64,000 nt of DNA from Mucilaginibacter sp. (GTDB taxonomy: Bacteria > Bacteroidota > Bacteroidia > Sphingobacteriales > Sphingobacteriaceae): NCBI GenBank assembly GCA_030445275.1, contig JAUCSE010000040.1:104030-168029 (forward strand), in the 5' to 3' direction. The notes under the pieces are model-generated. The model was not told where the DNA came from. It ran no database searches and worked only from the letters and a program-made list of their open reading frames with translations. How positions within the stretch are numbered: position 1 is the stretch's first letter; every line of letters starts with the position of its first letter. A program made the position numbers and the translations under genes. Of the stretch, positions 52,680 through 62,063 are shown piece after piece.

Positions 52680-53822
52680 TTGAAATACCTGGAAAAAATT
52701 AAAAGTAAGTTATCAGCAGATATCACAGATGTGCCTGAAATACTACAGGGTTCTTATTACCGCTCCTTAGACGGTTTAAGGGGCATAGCCATTTTAATGG
52801 TTATCTTATCCCACTTTGGATTTAATTATATATTGAGGGTAACACATCTGTTTATAGACAGCGCCGTTGGTGTTCATCTGTTTTTTGTAATCAGTGGTTT
52901 TTTGATCACAACCCTATTGCTCAAAGAAAAAATGGCGAATGGTAACATTTCCTTAAAGCGTTTTTATATAAGGCGTATATTAAGGATATTACCGGTGGCT
53001 TATCTTTTTTTGATCGCCCTGATTTTCCTGAACATTTATTACAAGTTGCACATCCCGGCTTTTGATTTTATTGCATCGTTCTTGTTTTTTAAGAATCTGC
53101 CTATCAAAAATGAACCTTTTACAGCGCATTTCTGGACATTAGCCGTTGAAGAGCAGTTTTATCTTACATTTCCATTTTTATTAGCCTACAGCCCGCGTTA
53201 TTATTTTAAAGCAGCCATGCTGATCGTTATTGCCATACCTCTAATATCCATCATCGGGTTTTATCAGCTTAAGTATATACACCTTCCTGCAGCAATAACG
53301 TTCGTGATCAAAGTGATTATGTATTCCTTTTGGAAAGGCCCGGTTATCATATTAATTGGCTCGTTATTTTCAATCCTTACCTTTAAAAATATCATTAAAC
53401 CCGCATGGGGCAGCAAATATTACTTTTTAAGTTTTACTTTATTATCTGTAGCCATAGTGATACAAACTAGAATGTTCCTGTTCTACAAGCCATACATTTC
53501 CGAATACATATCGGCAATTATAATGGGGTATGTAATTGTATTAAGTATAAACGGCGTTAATTTTTTATCAGCTATTTTAAATAATGCCATCCTGGTTAAG
53601 GTGGGCATACTATCATACAGTTTATATGTTTGGCAGGAACTTTTTATCGGTAAAAAACCATGGCAGCCATGGCTAAGCAGTTTGCATGATTATCCTATAT
53701 CCCTGATCATCCTTGTAAAACTGGTCAGCCTTTTTATTATCGCATTGCTATCCTATTACTTTTTTGAGCTGAAGTTTTTAAACCTTAAAAGGCGGTTTAG
53801 TATAACCCACTATGTTAAATAG
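52680..53822 (+). CDS. Membrane acyltransferase (acyltransferase_3 family)
   Basis: 380 residues, starting at a TTG (52680); the next ATG (residue about 39) would remove the family's start, so TTG is preferred. The signature 'YRSLDGLRGIAILMVILSHF' (residues 27-46) and 'LFFVISGFLITTLLL' with 'FYIRRILRILP' define the OafA/NodX-type acyltransferase_3 family, followed by about ten transmembrane helices. Family members O-acetylate or otherwise acylate extracytoplasmic polysaccharides or lipids. The 3' end overlaps the 3' end of recQ by 13 bp in convergent orientation. Target glycan unknown. Confidence 0.87.
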   Translation: MKYLEKIKSKLSADITDVPEILQGSYYRSLDGLRGIAILMVILSHFGFNYILRVTHLFIDSAVGVHLFFVISGFLITTLLLKEKMANGNISLKRFYIRRILRILPVAYLFLIALIFLNIYYKLHIPAFDFIASFLFFKNLPIKNEPFTAHFWTLAVEEQFYLTFPFLLAYSPRYYFKAAMLIVIAIPLISIIGFYQLKYIHLPAAITFVIKVIMYSFWKGPVIILIGSLFSILTFKNIIKPAWGSKYYFLSFTLLSVAIVIQTRMFLFYKPYISEYISAIIMGYVIVLSINGVNFLSAILNNAILVKVGILSYSLYVWQELFIGKKPWQPWLSSLHDYPISLIILVKLVSLFIIALLSYYFFELKFLNLKRRFSITHYVK

Positions 53823-55705
53823 TATTTCTCGCCGTCAGTTTTAATTTTGCCCGCATCAAGCAGCAGGCGTATGGTTTCCATCTTTTCTTTTTCGGTGCCT
53901 ATATTGATAGTATTGATCAGGGTGCCTATATCGGGGGTCGATATGCCCAGTAGTTGTGCAATCTCATGAGTGATGTTATCAAATATCTCGTCGGCATTTT
54001 TTTGGCGTTTCTCTTCCAGGCAAACATCACAAACGCCGCATTTGTGCGCATTGGGTTCGTCAAAATAGGCCAGTAACATTTGACTGCGACACTTTTGGTA
54101 TATGGCGTAGGCAAAAACCGCCTCCATTTTTTGACGATAAGTTTCCTTCCGCTCCTCAATATACTTTTTGTTGATAAACAGGCGATCGGCGTGTTGCCGG
54201 GGTTTTAAATAAGTTACCTGCGGCTGGTCGGTTTGCTGCATGTAGCTGATGAGGCCAAACTCCTGTAATTGCAGCAAGCCATCAATAACCTGCTGAACGT
54301 TGAGATGGGTACGCCTGGACAGATCATATTCCTTTAAGCGCACATAGTTTTCAAATGATCCTCCATACGAGCGCAGCAGGGTTTTAATAAAAGGATCCCA
54401 ACCGGCATTTTGTATCTGAAAGTTATATAACACCTCATTCACCACCTCAAACCTGAACCGTGATGGTAAAAATACGCTCTCGTTAAACGACAGGTATTCG
54501 TCCTTTTCCAAAAATTTAAGCACGTTGAGCGTTTTTATTGCATCTAGCTTAAAACGGCTGCAAAAATCGCCCAGGTCTAGGCTAAAGCTCAGGCCCTCGC
54601 CTGCTCCATAAGCCAACTGGTAATAATTGGCCAAACAATGGTAAACATGCTTTATTTCGGTAACTGATGGGAAATTGAGCAGAAACATTTTTTCCTGTTT
54701 CAGCCTGTCGGCATGGGTATATAGTAAAATGGCATAGGCTTTTAATTCATCGCGCCCGCCCCGGCCGCCTTCCTGGTAATAGGCCTCCAGACTTTCGGGC
54801 ATGTCCTTGTGTATTACAAACCTAACGTCAGGCTTATCAATACCCATCCCAAAGGCATTGGTAGCTACAATGATGCGTGTACGATTGTTCTTCCAGCTTT
54901 CCTGTTTCTCTGACCGTTGATCCATTGACAGGCCTGCATGGTAGTAATCGGCCTTAATACCATTGTCATTATAATACCTGGCAATTTCAGCAGCATCCTT
55001 GCGGCTGCGTACATAAACAATCCCGCTGCCTTTAACCCCGCGGGCTATATCCAGCATTTTCTGAAATTTGTTCTCAGCATTTTGCACCACATAGCTAATA
55101 TTACGGCGCTCAAAGCTCTGCTGAAAAATAACGGGGGTTTTAAACTGCAGTTTTTGCTGGATATCTTCCTTAACTTCTGATGTGGCTGTGGCTGTAAGGG
55201 CCAGGACAGGTACATCGGGGTGCAGTTCGCGCAGATCGGCAATGTGCAGGTACGGGGGTCTGAAATCATAACCCCATTGCGATATACAATGCGCCTCGTC
55301 AACCGCTATCAGGTTTACCTTCATGTATTTGATACGCTCGCGCACCAGTTCAGACAGTAAACGCTCGGGCGAGAGGTATAAAAACTTGACTGAGCCATAA
55401 ATACAGTTGTCCAACGCCAGGTCGATCTCGCGCAAGCCCATACCCGATACTATGGCTACTGCATTGATACCTTTTGCCTTTAAATTCTCCACCTGATCCT
55501 TCATTAGGGCTATAAGCGGCGATATTACCAAGCATATCCCCTCTTTGGCCAAAGCAGGCACCTGGAAACAAACAGATTTACCGCCGCCCGTAGGCAACAA
55601 AGCCAACGTATCATGCCCCAATAAAACAGACTTGATGATCTCGGCCTGCATAGGGCGAAAACTATCATGGTTCCAGTACTGTTTTAATATTTCCTCTATG
55701 GTCAT
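53810..55705 (-). CDS. recQ: ATP-dependent DNA helicase RecQ (short form)
   Basis: About 631 residues from ATG 55705 (MTIEEILKQYWNHDSF); the open frame further upstream runs over a family C palindrome and is rejected as N terminus. Motif 0 'FRPMQAEII', Walker A 'LLPTGGGKS', DEAH box 'VDEAHCISQWG', 'ALTATATSEV' and 'ATNAFGMGIDKPDVR' with 'YYQEGGRGGRD' are all present. A zinc-binding set 'CRSQMLLAYFDE' with 'HKCGVCDVC' follows and the RQC-like region before it. No HRDC domain is seen at the C terminus, which ends soon after. It unwinds DNA 3'-5' in recombination repair. Confidence 0.92.
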   Translation of the reverse strand: MTIEEILKQYWNHDSFRPMQAEIIKSVLLGHDTLALLPTGGGKSVCFQVPALAKEGICLVISPLIALMKDQVENLKAKGINAVAIVSGMGLREIDLALDNCIYGSVKFLYLSPERLLSELVRERIKYMKVNLIAVDEAHCISQWGYDFRPPYLHIADLRELHPDVPVLALTATATSEVKEDIQQKLQFKTPVIFQQSFERRNISYVVQNAENKFQKMLDIARGVKGSGIVYVRSRKDAAEIARYYNDNGIKADYYHAGLSMDQRSEKQESWKNNRTRIIVATNAFGMGIDKPDVRFVIHKDMPESLEAYYQEGGRGGRDELKAYAILLYTHADRLKQEKMFLLNFPSVTEIKHVYHCLANYYQLAYGAGEGLSFSLDLGDFCSRFKLDAIKTLNVLKFLEKDEYLSFNESVFLPSRFRFEVVNEVLYNFQIQNAGWDPFIKTLLRSYGGSFENYVRLKEYDLSRRTHLNVQQVIDGLLQLQEFGLISYMQQTDQPQVTYLKPRQHADRLFINKKYIEERKETYRQKMEAVFAYAIYQKCRSQMLLAYFDEPNAHKCGVCDVCLEEKRQKNADEIFDNITHEIAQLLGISTPDIGTLINTINIGTEKEKMETIRLLLDAGKIKTDGEKYYLT

Positions 55706-55768
55706 GGGCAGGTTCAAATATAAAGGCAGAAGGACAAAAAGACAAAGGATTAAAAGATAAAAGACCAT

Positions 55769-55800
55769 TGCCTGTTCAAGCGTCCACACTTGAACAGGCA
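55769..55800. repeat. Dispersed palindrome family C, single unit upstream of recQ
   Basis: TGCCTGTTCAAG, an 8-nt loop CGTCCACA and CTTGAACAGGCA: 12-bp perfect stem. The core is the AAGCGTCC motif of the family. Confidence 0.7.
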
Positions 55801-55824
55801 ATTAGACCTGAACAAAGCACTTGT

Positions 55825-55860
55825 ACAAAAAAAGCGATGATAAAATCATCGCTTTTTTTG
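55825..55860 (-). terminator. Terminator of citrate synthase gene
   Basis: ACAAAAAAAGCGATGA, a TAAAA loop and TCATCGCTTTTTTTGT. Located 37 bp after the stop. Confidence 0.85.
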
Positions 55861-55896
55861 TATCTGACTATCGACCATCGTCTATGGACTTAAAAC

Positions 55897-57183
55897 TTAT
55901 CTCTTTTTGATATCAACATAATCCTTGCTGACAGCGCCAGTATATATCTGACGCGGGCGACCAATTGGCTCCTTGTTTTCTTTCATCTCTTTCCACTGCG
56001 CTATCCATCCCGGTAAACGGCCCAGGGCAAACAGTACAGTGAACATTTCAGTAGGAAAACCCAGAGCACGGTAAATGATACCTGAGTAAAAATCAACGTT
56101 TGGATATAATTTGCGCTCTACAAAGTATGGATCTTTCAGGGCTACTTCTTCCAGCTTTTTGGCTATCTCCAGTACCTCGTCATTAATACCCAATTTTTCC
56201 AATATATCATCGCAAGCTTTTTTGATGATCTTGGCACGCGGATCAAAGTTTTTATATACCCGGTGACCAAATCCCATTAAACGGAAAGGGTCGTTTTTAT
56301 CTTTTGCTTTGGCTATCCATTTATCGGTATCGCCGCCATCATTCTTAATCTTCTCCAGCATTTCAATTACAGCCTGGTTGGCACCGCCATGTAGCGGCCC
56401 CCAAAGGGCTGATATACCGGCAGAGATAGAGGCGTACAAGTTAGCATCTGACGAGCCAACAATACGCACGGTTGATGTGGAGCAATTTTGTTCGTGATCG
56501 GCATGCAGTATCAGTAATTTATTCATTACATCAACTATCACCTTATCCACTTTATAATCTTCCGTACGTTCCGCAAAGGTCATGTACAGGAAGTTGGTTA
56601 CATAATCATATTTATTCTGCGGATATACAACCGGGTGTCCTAATGATTTTTTGTAGATCCAGGATACTACCGTACTCATTTTGGCCAGTAGCTTGATGAT
56701 CTCAATATTCACCTCTTCGGTTGACAGACCTTGCTTTAATGATTCAGGATTAAATGCAGCCAAAGCTCCTATTAATGATGAAAGCTGCCCCATTGGGTGC
56801 GATTTTGACGGGAAACCATCAAAAAACTTCTTCATATCCTCATGAACCAGGGTATGGCGGCTTATCTGATATTGAAAATCAGTTAGCTGCTCCTGACTGG
56901 GTAAATCGCCATAGATCAGTAAATAGGCTACCTCAATAAAGCTGGCGTTCTCGGCCAGTTGTTCAATCGGATATCCGCGATATTTCAATATTCCTATTTC
57001 GCCATCCAGAAACGTAATAGCGCTTTTTGTTGCCCCTGTATTCTTATAGCCAATATCAAGGGTTACGTAACCGCTTTGATCCCGGAGTTTAGAAATATCA
57101 ATAGCCTTTTCACCTTCTGTGCCCTCTATTACCGGGAGGTCAAATGTTTTATCACCAATTTTTAGTTGTGCTGTTTCCGACAT
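55897..57183 (-). CDS. gltA: Citrate synthase (type II)
   Basis: 428 residues from ATG 57183 (MSETAQLKIGDKTFDL); an open extension to 57207 adds eight residues and is not in the family pattern. Catalytic residues: His in 'LHADHEQNCSTSTVR', His in 'GFGHRVYKNFDPRA' and Asp in 'KLYPNVDFYSGI'. Acetyl-CoA and oxaloacetate are condensed to citrate at the entry of the TCA cycle. The N-terminal 'DLPVIEGTEGEKAIDISKLR' region is typical for NADH-regulated hexameric type II enzymes. Monocistronic, with a repeat-filled gap behind the next gene. Confidence 0.96.
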   Translation of the reverse strand: MSETAQLKIGDKTFDLPVIEGTEGEKAIDISKLRDQSGYVTLDIGYKNTGATKSAITFLDGEIGILKYRGYPIEQLAENASFIEVAYLLIYGDLPSQEQLTDFQYQISRHTLVHEDMKKFFDGFPSKSHPMGQLSSLIGALAAFNPESLKQGLSTEEVNIEIIKLLAKMSTVVSWIYKKSLGHPVVYPQNKYDYVTNFLYMTFAERTEDYKVDKVIVDVMNKLLILHADHEQNCSTSTVRIVGSSDANLYASISAGISALWGPLHGGANQAVIEMLEKIKNDGGDTDKWIAKAKDKNDPFRLMGFGHRVYKNFDPRAKIIKKACDDILEKLGINDEVLEIAKKLEEVALKDPYFVERKLYPNVDFYSGIIYRALGFPTEMFTVLFALGRLPGWIAQWKEMKENKEPIGRPRQIYTGAVSKDYVDIKKR

Positions 57184-57356
57184 AGAAATATTTTGTATCT
57201 GCAACAAATGTAATTAAATATGCGTATTAATAACCCCAAATTTCAATTACTATTTGTAAAATTTAACGTGCAAATCTATTAATTTAACGCAGTTTTGCTA
57301 ACTATTGTTAATCAAATATTGCTTTAAAAAAACATTCCGGTACAACCACCAGTATT

Positions 57357-57445
57357 GTAAGCTCAAAGCGAAAGGCTTAAAGCAGAAAGCACTCTTTATG
57401 TTATTCAAAAATTGCTTTAGGCTTTTGACTTTGAGCTTTAGGCTC
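57357..57445. repeat. Inverted repeat of AAGCTCAAAGCGAAAGGC type upstream of gltA
   Basis: The left part (57357-57392, TAAGCTCAAAGCGAAAGGC) and right part (57411-57445, AGGCTTTTGACTTTGAGC) are near complementary over about 29 bp. The gap separates two minus-strand genes. Confidence 0.6.
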
Positions 57446-57971
57446 AATTGATCTGCTCTTTAACCTGTCCGCATGTTTTCATGTGTTCAGGAAAGTAAGG
57501 GTTTTCAATGGCTTTATTTAACGATAGCCAATAACCACCCTTGCCACCATCGGCCATGGGGCAGTAATCAACATAAATAGGTGCGCTTCTAAATTTGGTT
57601 CCTTTTATCAGAGCAATAATATCTTTACTCAATATTAAAAAGGTGTTGCGCTGCTCTTTAATATCGTTTGATGCGGCTATTTGATGGGCCAGTGTGGCTG
57701 TTTCGGTACAACCTTTAATACCTGCCAGTTTAATTTCAAGTAATGAGGCCGTACTTTGAATACCGGCTACCTTCGATTTTACTAACTGGTTCTTTAAGCC
57801 TAAATAAGTATTTAACACCTCGGTGGTATTGAGGGTATCGGCTACGCGAGCTACGACCGCTTTACCACTATCAATTTTTGTTGCTGCCTCCTGTGCTGGT
57901 TTGCCGGCTTGCTTACAGGCTGATGCCGCAATGATGAGGCTAAAAAGAGTTACGATGCTAACAATCTTCAT
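57444..57971 (-). CDS. DUF3347 lipoprotein
   Basis: 175 residues from ATG 57971 (MKIVSIVTLFSLIIAASACK), where the signal peptide with lipidation Cys19 begins. The DUF3347 region covers about 50-170: 'LNTYLGLKNQLVKSKVAGIQ' and 'KDIIALIKGTKFRSAPIYVDYCPMADGGKGGYWLS' (the conserved YxxxCPM motif), with 'IENPYFPEHMKTCG' at the end. DUF3347 is found fused to or beside metal efflux (CusB/HlyD) systems and binds metal in some cases; here the conserved Cys-Pro-Met and final Cys fit. It lies 13 bp after an ABC permease, a likely operon. Confidence 0.83.
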   Translation of the reverse strand: MKIVSIVTLFSLIIAASACKQAGKPAQEAATKIDSGKAVVARVADTLNTTEVLNTYLGLKNQLVKSKVAGIQSTASLLEIKLAGIKGCTETATLAHQIAASNDIKEQRNTFLILSKDIIALIKGTKFRSAPIYVDYCPMADGGKGGYWLSLNKAIENPYFPEHMKTCGQVKEQIN

Positions 57972-57984
57972 TTTTGGGTGACTT

Positions 57985-59232
57985 TTAGTTTGTACGTATC
58001 GCCTCAACAGGATCAAGCCGTGAAGCTGAATACGCCGGAATAATGCCCGAAATTACACCAATTCCTAAAGAAAAGCCCAAACCTTTAATGATATTATTAG
58101 CATCCAGTATCACCTGTACATCCAAAGCTGCCTTTACACCAAAGGTTAAAAAGTACACCAGCACCAGGCCTACCAAACCGCCCAATAAACAAAGCACAAT
58201 TGATTCAATTAAAAATTGCAACAGTATAAAGTAGTTTTTAGCACCCAATGATTTTTGAATACCTATAATATTGGTACGCTCCTTTACCGATACAAACATG
58301 ATGTTGGCAATACCAAAACCACCAACCAGCATGGAGAATAAGCCGATAATAAATCCCGCTTTGTTTACAATGCCAAAAAGATCATCCAGCACTTTGGTAA
58401 GCATGGTGGTTCTGTTTAACGAAAAGTTATCCTCCTGCCCTGGCCTTATACTCCTGATAGAGCGCATCAATCCCTGCAGTTCGCTTTCCACATCATCAAC
58501 CGGGATTCCCTTTTTACCGCGTACAATTATTTGCGGCTGGTATTTTTCATTTTGTATATCAATAAGGTTGTGTGCAAAGTTAAGCGGCAACAAAACCTCT
58601 TTATCGGTTGATATACCCAACATATCCTTTCCTTGTTTTGAAAACACCCCCACTACGGTAACATAACGGCCCATTACTTTAATCTGCTTGCCAACAGCAT
58701 CACCGCCGGGGAAAAGGTTTGTTGCAATATCAAAACCTATATTAACCACAGGAGCGCCGGTTTTTGATTCCATCTCGGTAAAATACCGGCCGCTTATAAA
58801 ATCAAAGTTCCAGGTTTTATCATGATCTTTTGATGCCGCGTCAATCTGGGCCCCATCAACTGTATTGCTTTTATATTTAATGGTGCGGTTGTCAATTGAT
58901 ATTTCGTAGGATATAGCTTCGGCAGTTTGGCTACGACGCTCCAGTTCGTTAAAATCCTTTAGTTTGGGTACAGGTCTTTGCAAATATTTCCACCAGGGGA
59001 AATCATTACTGCCCACCCATGGCCATTTTTGAATATAAACGCTGTTATTACCCAATTTATTCACACTGCTCTGCAAATTATTACGCAAAGTGTCAACTGC
59101 CGAAAAAACTGCTATAATTGTAAATATGCCAATAGTAACACCAAGTAATGAAAGCATGGTTCGCAGCTTGTTTTGCCTTAGCGCATCATAAGCAAACAGA
59201 AAGCTTTCCCTAAAAAGTTTTAAAAATAGCAT
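57985..59232 (-). CDS. MacB/FtsX-type ABC transporter permease
   Basis: 415 residues. An N-terminal transmembrane helix (about 21-45), a large periplasmic MacB_PCD domain (50-285), and three C-terminal transmembrane helices (about 290-400) with 'IGIQKSLGAKNYFILLQFLIES', the FtsX-family coupling helix, and the typical 'ARLDPVEAIRTN' C terminus. The ATPase subunit is not encoded next to it within the window. The family works in export or mechanotransmission with a periplasmic adaptor. Co-occurs with a DUF3347 lipoprotein, 13 bp downstream. Confidence 0.88.
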   Translation of the reverse strand: MLFLKLFRESFLFAYDALRQNKLRTMLSLLGVTIGIFTIIAVFSAVDTLRNNLQSSVNKLGNNSVYIQKWPWVGSNDFPWWKYLQRPVPKLKDFNELERRSQTAEAISYEISIDNRTIKYKSNTVDGAQIDAASKDHDKTWNFDFISGRYFTEMESKTGAPVVNIGFDIATNLFPGGDAVGKQIKVMGRYVTVVGVFSKQGKDMLGISTDKEVLLPLNFAHNLIDIQNEKYQPQIIVRGKKGIPVDDVESELQGLMRSIRSIRPGQEDNFSLNRTTMLTKVLDDLFGIVNKAGFIIGLFSMLVGGFGIANIMFVSVKERTNIIGIQKSLGAKNYFILLQFLIESIVLCLLGGLVGLVLVYFLTFGVKAALDVQVILDANNIIKGLGFSLGIGVISGIIPAYSASRLDPVEAIRTN

Positions 59233-59443
59233 ACAACTTATTTTGTTTTCAATGGTTAATGTTTCTATTGTACAGATTTACAGCCTGTAACAATCATGGT
59301 AATTTTCAAATATACCTTTATTGGATATTTTGACTTTTAGACCATGTTACAGCTGTTAAGTTACATTATTTTTTGATTAAACCTCCTAATATCAAAACAG
59401 GGTGGTTCATAAAAAAATCCGTGAAACTAACAAAAAAAATTCA

Positions 59444-59451
59444 TACATTTG
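59444..59451 (+). promoter_or_regulatory. -7 element of the queA promoter
   Basis: TACATTTG matches TAnnTTTG, 27 bp ahead of the ATG. A good -33 TTTG is not visible at 19-21 bp upstream. Confidence 0.4.
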
Positions 59452-59477
59452 CGCCCTGAAAATTCATAAATACAAGC

Positions 59478-60527
59478 ATGAAATTATCTCAATTCAAATT
59501 CAATTTACCCGAGTCATTAGTAGCCACCACACCATCAGCCCTGCGCGATGAAGCACGTTTAATGGTTTTACACAAAGATTCGGGCAAGATTGAGCATAAA
59601 ATATTTAAAGATGTACTTGATTACTTTGATGATCAGGATGTTATGATCCTGAACAACACCAAAGTATTTCCGGCACGTTTGTATGGTAATAAAGAAAAGA
59701 CCGGAGCTACCATTGAAGTATTTTTATTACGCGAACTAAACAAGGAATTACGCTTATGGGATGTACTGGTTGATCCGGCCCGTAAAATACGCGTAGGTAA
59801 TAAACTATATTTTGGCGATGACGATTTGCTGATTGCCGAAGTTGTTGATAACACTACATCGCGCGGCCGTACCATTAGGTTTTTGTTTGATGGTACCGAC
59901 GAGGAATTCCGCAGAAATGTGGAGATATTAGGCGAAACACCACTACCAAAATACATAAAACGCAAGGCTACCGCCGAAGATAAAGAACGTTACCAAACTA
60001 TTTTTGCCAAGCATGAAGGCGCAGTTGCTGCTCCTACTGCCGGTTTACACTTTAGCCGCGAGCTGATGAAACGCCTGGAGCTTAAAGGTGTTGACTTTGC
60101 CGAAGTTACCCTGCATGTTGGTTTAGGAACTTTTCGCCCGGTTGAGGTTGAAGACCTGACCAAGCACAAAATGGACTCTGAGCAATTTATCATCGAGCAA
60201 AAACAAGCTGATATTGTAAACAGGGGCATTGAGCGTAAAAAACAGATCTGCGCTGTAGGTACCACCTCTATGCGTGCTATTGAATCGGCAGTATCAGCCG
60301 GCAAAACATTAAAAGCCGCTAATGACTGGACTAGCAAATTCATTTTCCCGCCGTATGATTTTAGCATTGCCAACTCTATGATCACCAATTTCCATACACC
60401 TGAATCAACCCTGTTAATGATGGTATCGGCTTTTGGCGGTTATGAATATGTGATGAATGCTTACGAAGTTGCCGTTAAAGAAAAATATCGTTTTTACAGC
60501 TATGGCGATGCCATGCTGATTATATAA
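59478..60527 (+). CDS. queA: S-adenosylmethionine:tRNA ribosyltransferase-isomerase QueA
   Basis: 349 residues. Starts '[19 protein letters not shown]', the family N terminus, with '[20 protein letters not shown]' and '[14 protein letters not shown]'. The SAM-binding region includes '[18 protein letters not shown]' and '[11 protein letters not shown]'. It transfers the ribosyl moiety of SAM to 7-aminomethyl-7-deazaguanine in tRNA to form epoxyqueuosine. All expected blocks are present at normal length. Followed by a terminator. Confidence 0.95.
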   Translation: MKLSQFKFNLPESLVATTPSALRDEARLMVLHKDSGKIEHKIFKDVLDYFDDQDVMILNNTKVFPARLYGNKEKTGATIEVFLLRELNKELRLWDVLVDPARKIRVGNKLYFGDDDLLIAEVVDNTTSRGRTIRFLFDGTDEEFRRNVEILGETPLPKYIKRKATAEDKERYQTIFAKHEGAVAAPTAGLHFSRELMKRLELKGVDFAEVTLHVGLGTFRPVEVEDLTKHKMDSEQFIIEQKQADIVNRGIERKKQICAVGTTSMRAIESAVSAGKTLKAANDWTSKFIFPPYDFSIANSMITNFHTPESTLLMMVSAFGGYEYVMNAYEVAVKEKYRFYSYGDAMLII

Positions 60528-60552
60528 ATTTCAGATAACAGATATTAGATTT

Positions 60553-60588
60553 GAGATATGAGACTAAAGCTCATATCTCATTTTTTTT
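60553..60588 (+). terminator. Intrinsic terminator of queA
   Basis: GAGATATGAG, 7-nt loop, CTCATATCTC and an uninterrupted T run. It is made of the same 'ATGAGATTT' words seen in the neighbouring gap. Confidence 0.85.
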
Positions 60589-60606
60589 GTTTTAGATTTG
60601 AATAAA

Positions 60607-60716
60607 GATTTAGTCATCCTGTCCGCCGTTTGGCGGATCAGGATCTCTCAGGATGGTCAACCAACACGTTACAGAAAACCTTGCCCGTGGGATGCCGAAA
60701 CAAGTTAGGCATGACT
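60607..60716. repeat. Repeat family F (GTCCGCCGTTTGGCGGATC) and related text
   Basis: The hairpin is the reverse-complement-type partner of GATCCGCCAAGCGGCGGAC near 51232, and the following GTGGGATGCCGAAAC ... GGCATGACTT resembles 51222-51260. It fills the queA-ispD gap. Confidence 0.55.
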
Positions 60717-60736
60717 TATAGTAAAGTATCAATCAA

Positions 60737-61462
60737 ATGGCAGATCAAAATCTCACATCTCACATCTCACATCTCACATCTAAAAAATACTACGCCATTA
60801 TAGTAGCCGGGGGATCGGGAAGCAGGATGCAGTCGGCTGTTCCAAAACAATTTTTGTTGCTTAATGGTTTGCCGGTTTTAATGCACACCATCAGGGCTTT
60901 TGAGCAAACATGCCTAACACCTGATATAATATTGGTTTTACCTGCCAGTTACCATGCCTATTGGCAGCAACTATGCGATGTTCACGAATTTAACACCCCA
61001 CATCTTTTGATTGCCGGCGGCGCAACCCGTTTTCACTCCGTAAAAAATGGGCTTGATCAAATACCTCATGATGATGCCCTGATAGCGGTGCATGACGCTG
61101 TACGTCCGCTCACCAGCAGGCAGATTATTGAAACATCATACCAACATGCCGAAAAATACGGAAACGCCGTTACGGCCGTTAAAAGCCGCGATTCGGTAAG
61201 GCAGGTAATTAATGGTAACTCCGTAAGTTTATTAAGAGATCAGATATACCTGGTGCAAACGCCACAAATTTTTAAGGCCGGTTTGTTAAAAAAAGCATAC
61301 GAGCAGCCATATAGTGAAAAATTTACGGATGATGCCGGTGTGGTTGAACAATATGGCGTTGAAATACAACTGACGGATGGCGACTACCAAAACATCAAGA
61401 TCACCTTTCCCGAAGATATAGCTATTGCTGAGCTGCTTTTAAAACAAAAGCCATCGGCCTGA
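60737..61462 (+). CDS. ispD: 2-C-methyl-D-erythritol 4-phosphate cytidylyltransferase IspD
   Basis: 241 residues. CTP-binding signature 'IIVAGGSGSRMQSAVPKQF' with catalytic Arg and Lys, 'LIAVHDAVRP' and 'TDDAGVVEQYG' are complete. The enzyme makes CDP-ME in the non-mevalonate isoprenoid route. The first 14 residues (ADQNLTSHISHLTS) are encoded by four tandem copies of a 7-bp unit, unlike family members that begin right before 'KYYAIIVAGG'. Either the start was captured by the repeat or translation begins at a near-cognate codon after it. Confidence 0.92.
   Translation: MADQNLTSHISHLTSKKYYAIIVAGGSGSRMQSAVPKQFLLLNGLPVLMHTIRAFEQTCLTPDIILVLPASYHAYWQQLCDVHEFNTPHLLIAGGATRFHSVKNGLDQIPHDDALIAVHDAVRPLTSRQIIETSYQHAEKYGNAVTAVKSRDSVRQVINGNSVSLLRDQIYLVQTPQIFKAGLLKKAYEQPYSEKFTDDAGVVEQYGVEIQLTDGDYQNIKITFPEDIAIAELLLKQKPSA
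60751..60781 (+). repeat. Tandem 7-bp repeat (TCTCACA) x4 inside the 5' end of ispD
   Basis: Four perfect copies plus TCT. Because 7 is not a multiple of 3, gain or loss of one unit would shift the frame of a start at 60737. Confidence 0.85.
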
Positions 61463-61501
61463 GGCCAATGGCTTTAAATTTTTCATTCCTGAACAGGGGT
61501 A

Positions 61502-61648
61502 TTATGCTCGTCTGATAACTCCTAATAGTACAGCTATAATAGCTATAACCAGCAAAATGTGGATAAGCCCCCCAACGTGGCCAAAGAAAAAGCCAAATAT
61601 CCATCCTATTACCAGGATAACCGCGATAATGTACAATAAGCCTCTCAT
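61502..61648 (-). CDS. Small membrane protein, lmo0937/DUF5670-like
   Basis: 48 residues (MRGLLYIIAVILVIGW...) with two hydrophobic helices separated by 'FFGHVGGLIHILLV', ending 'LLGVIRRA'. The pattern matches the lmo0937 family of tiny two-helix membrane proteins widespread in soil bacteria, function unknown. Frame is certain from start at 61648 and TAA at 61502-61504. It lies between ispD (convergent) and a DUF2795 gene. Confidence 0.75.
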   Translation of the reverse strand: MRGLLYIIAVILVIGWIFGFFFGHVGGLIHILLVIAIIAVLLGVIRRA

Positions 61649-61717
61649 TGTTGAAATTTTTTAAGTGATAAAATATTTTTAGATTATTACTAAAATCATT
61701 CCAAAATAGAGGGCCAA

Positions 61718-61746
61718 TAAAAAAACCCTTAAAAAAGGGTTTTTAA
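61718..61746 (-). terminator. Terminator of the DUF2795 gene
   Basis: AAAAACCCTT, AAAA loop and AAGGGTTTTT; 7 bp after the stop. Confidence 0.8.
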
Positions 61747-61752
61747 ATGCGG

Positions 61753-61974
61753 TTAGTATTCGTCTTCATTAAAAAAGAAATCGTCTTTAGTCGGGTAATC
61801 CGGCCATATTTCTTCGATGTTTTCATAAGGTTCGCCATCATCTTCAAGTGCCTGCAAGTTTTCAATAACTTCAACAGGAGCTCCTGAACGGATAGCATAA
61901 TCAATTAGTTCATCTTTTGTTGCGGGCCAGGGCGCATCTTCAAGGTGAGATGCCAATTCAAGTGTCCAATACAT
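61753..61974 (-). CDS. DUF2795 domain protein
   Basis: 73 residues. 'LELASHLEDAPWPATKDELIDYAIRSG' is the DUF2795 signature: a small helical domain with 'P.A..L..yA...G.p.evi..L..L', followed here by an acidic C-terminal tail 'ENIEEIWPDYPTKDDFFFNEDEY'. Acidic and likely cytoplasmic; role unknown. Single gene. In this phylum it is a constant small core gene. Confidence 0.85.
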   Translation of the reverse strand: MYWTLELASHLEDAPWPATKDELIDYAIRSGAPVEVIENLQALEDDGEPYENIEEIWPDYPTKDDFFFNEDEY

Positions 61975-62063
61975 GTTTCTCTATTTATAATTATTCAGTA
62001 AATTTACTTTTTCGCAAAAGTATAATATTTTCAATTGGAATATCAATATTTTTTTTCAAATTT

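Noticed and set aside
55706..55801. 32-residue N-terminal extension of RecQ
   Set aside because: The extension is encoded partly by the TGCCTGTTCAAG palindrome; the family begins at MTIEEILKQYW at 55705.
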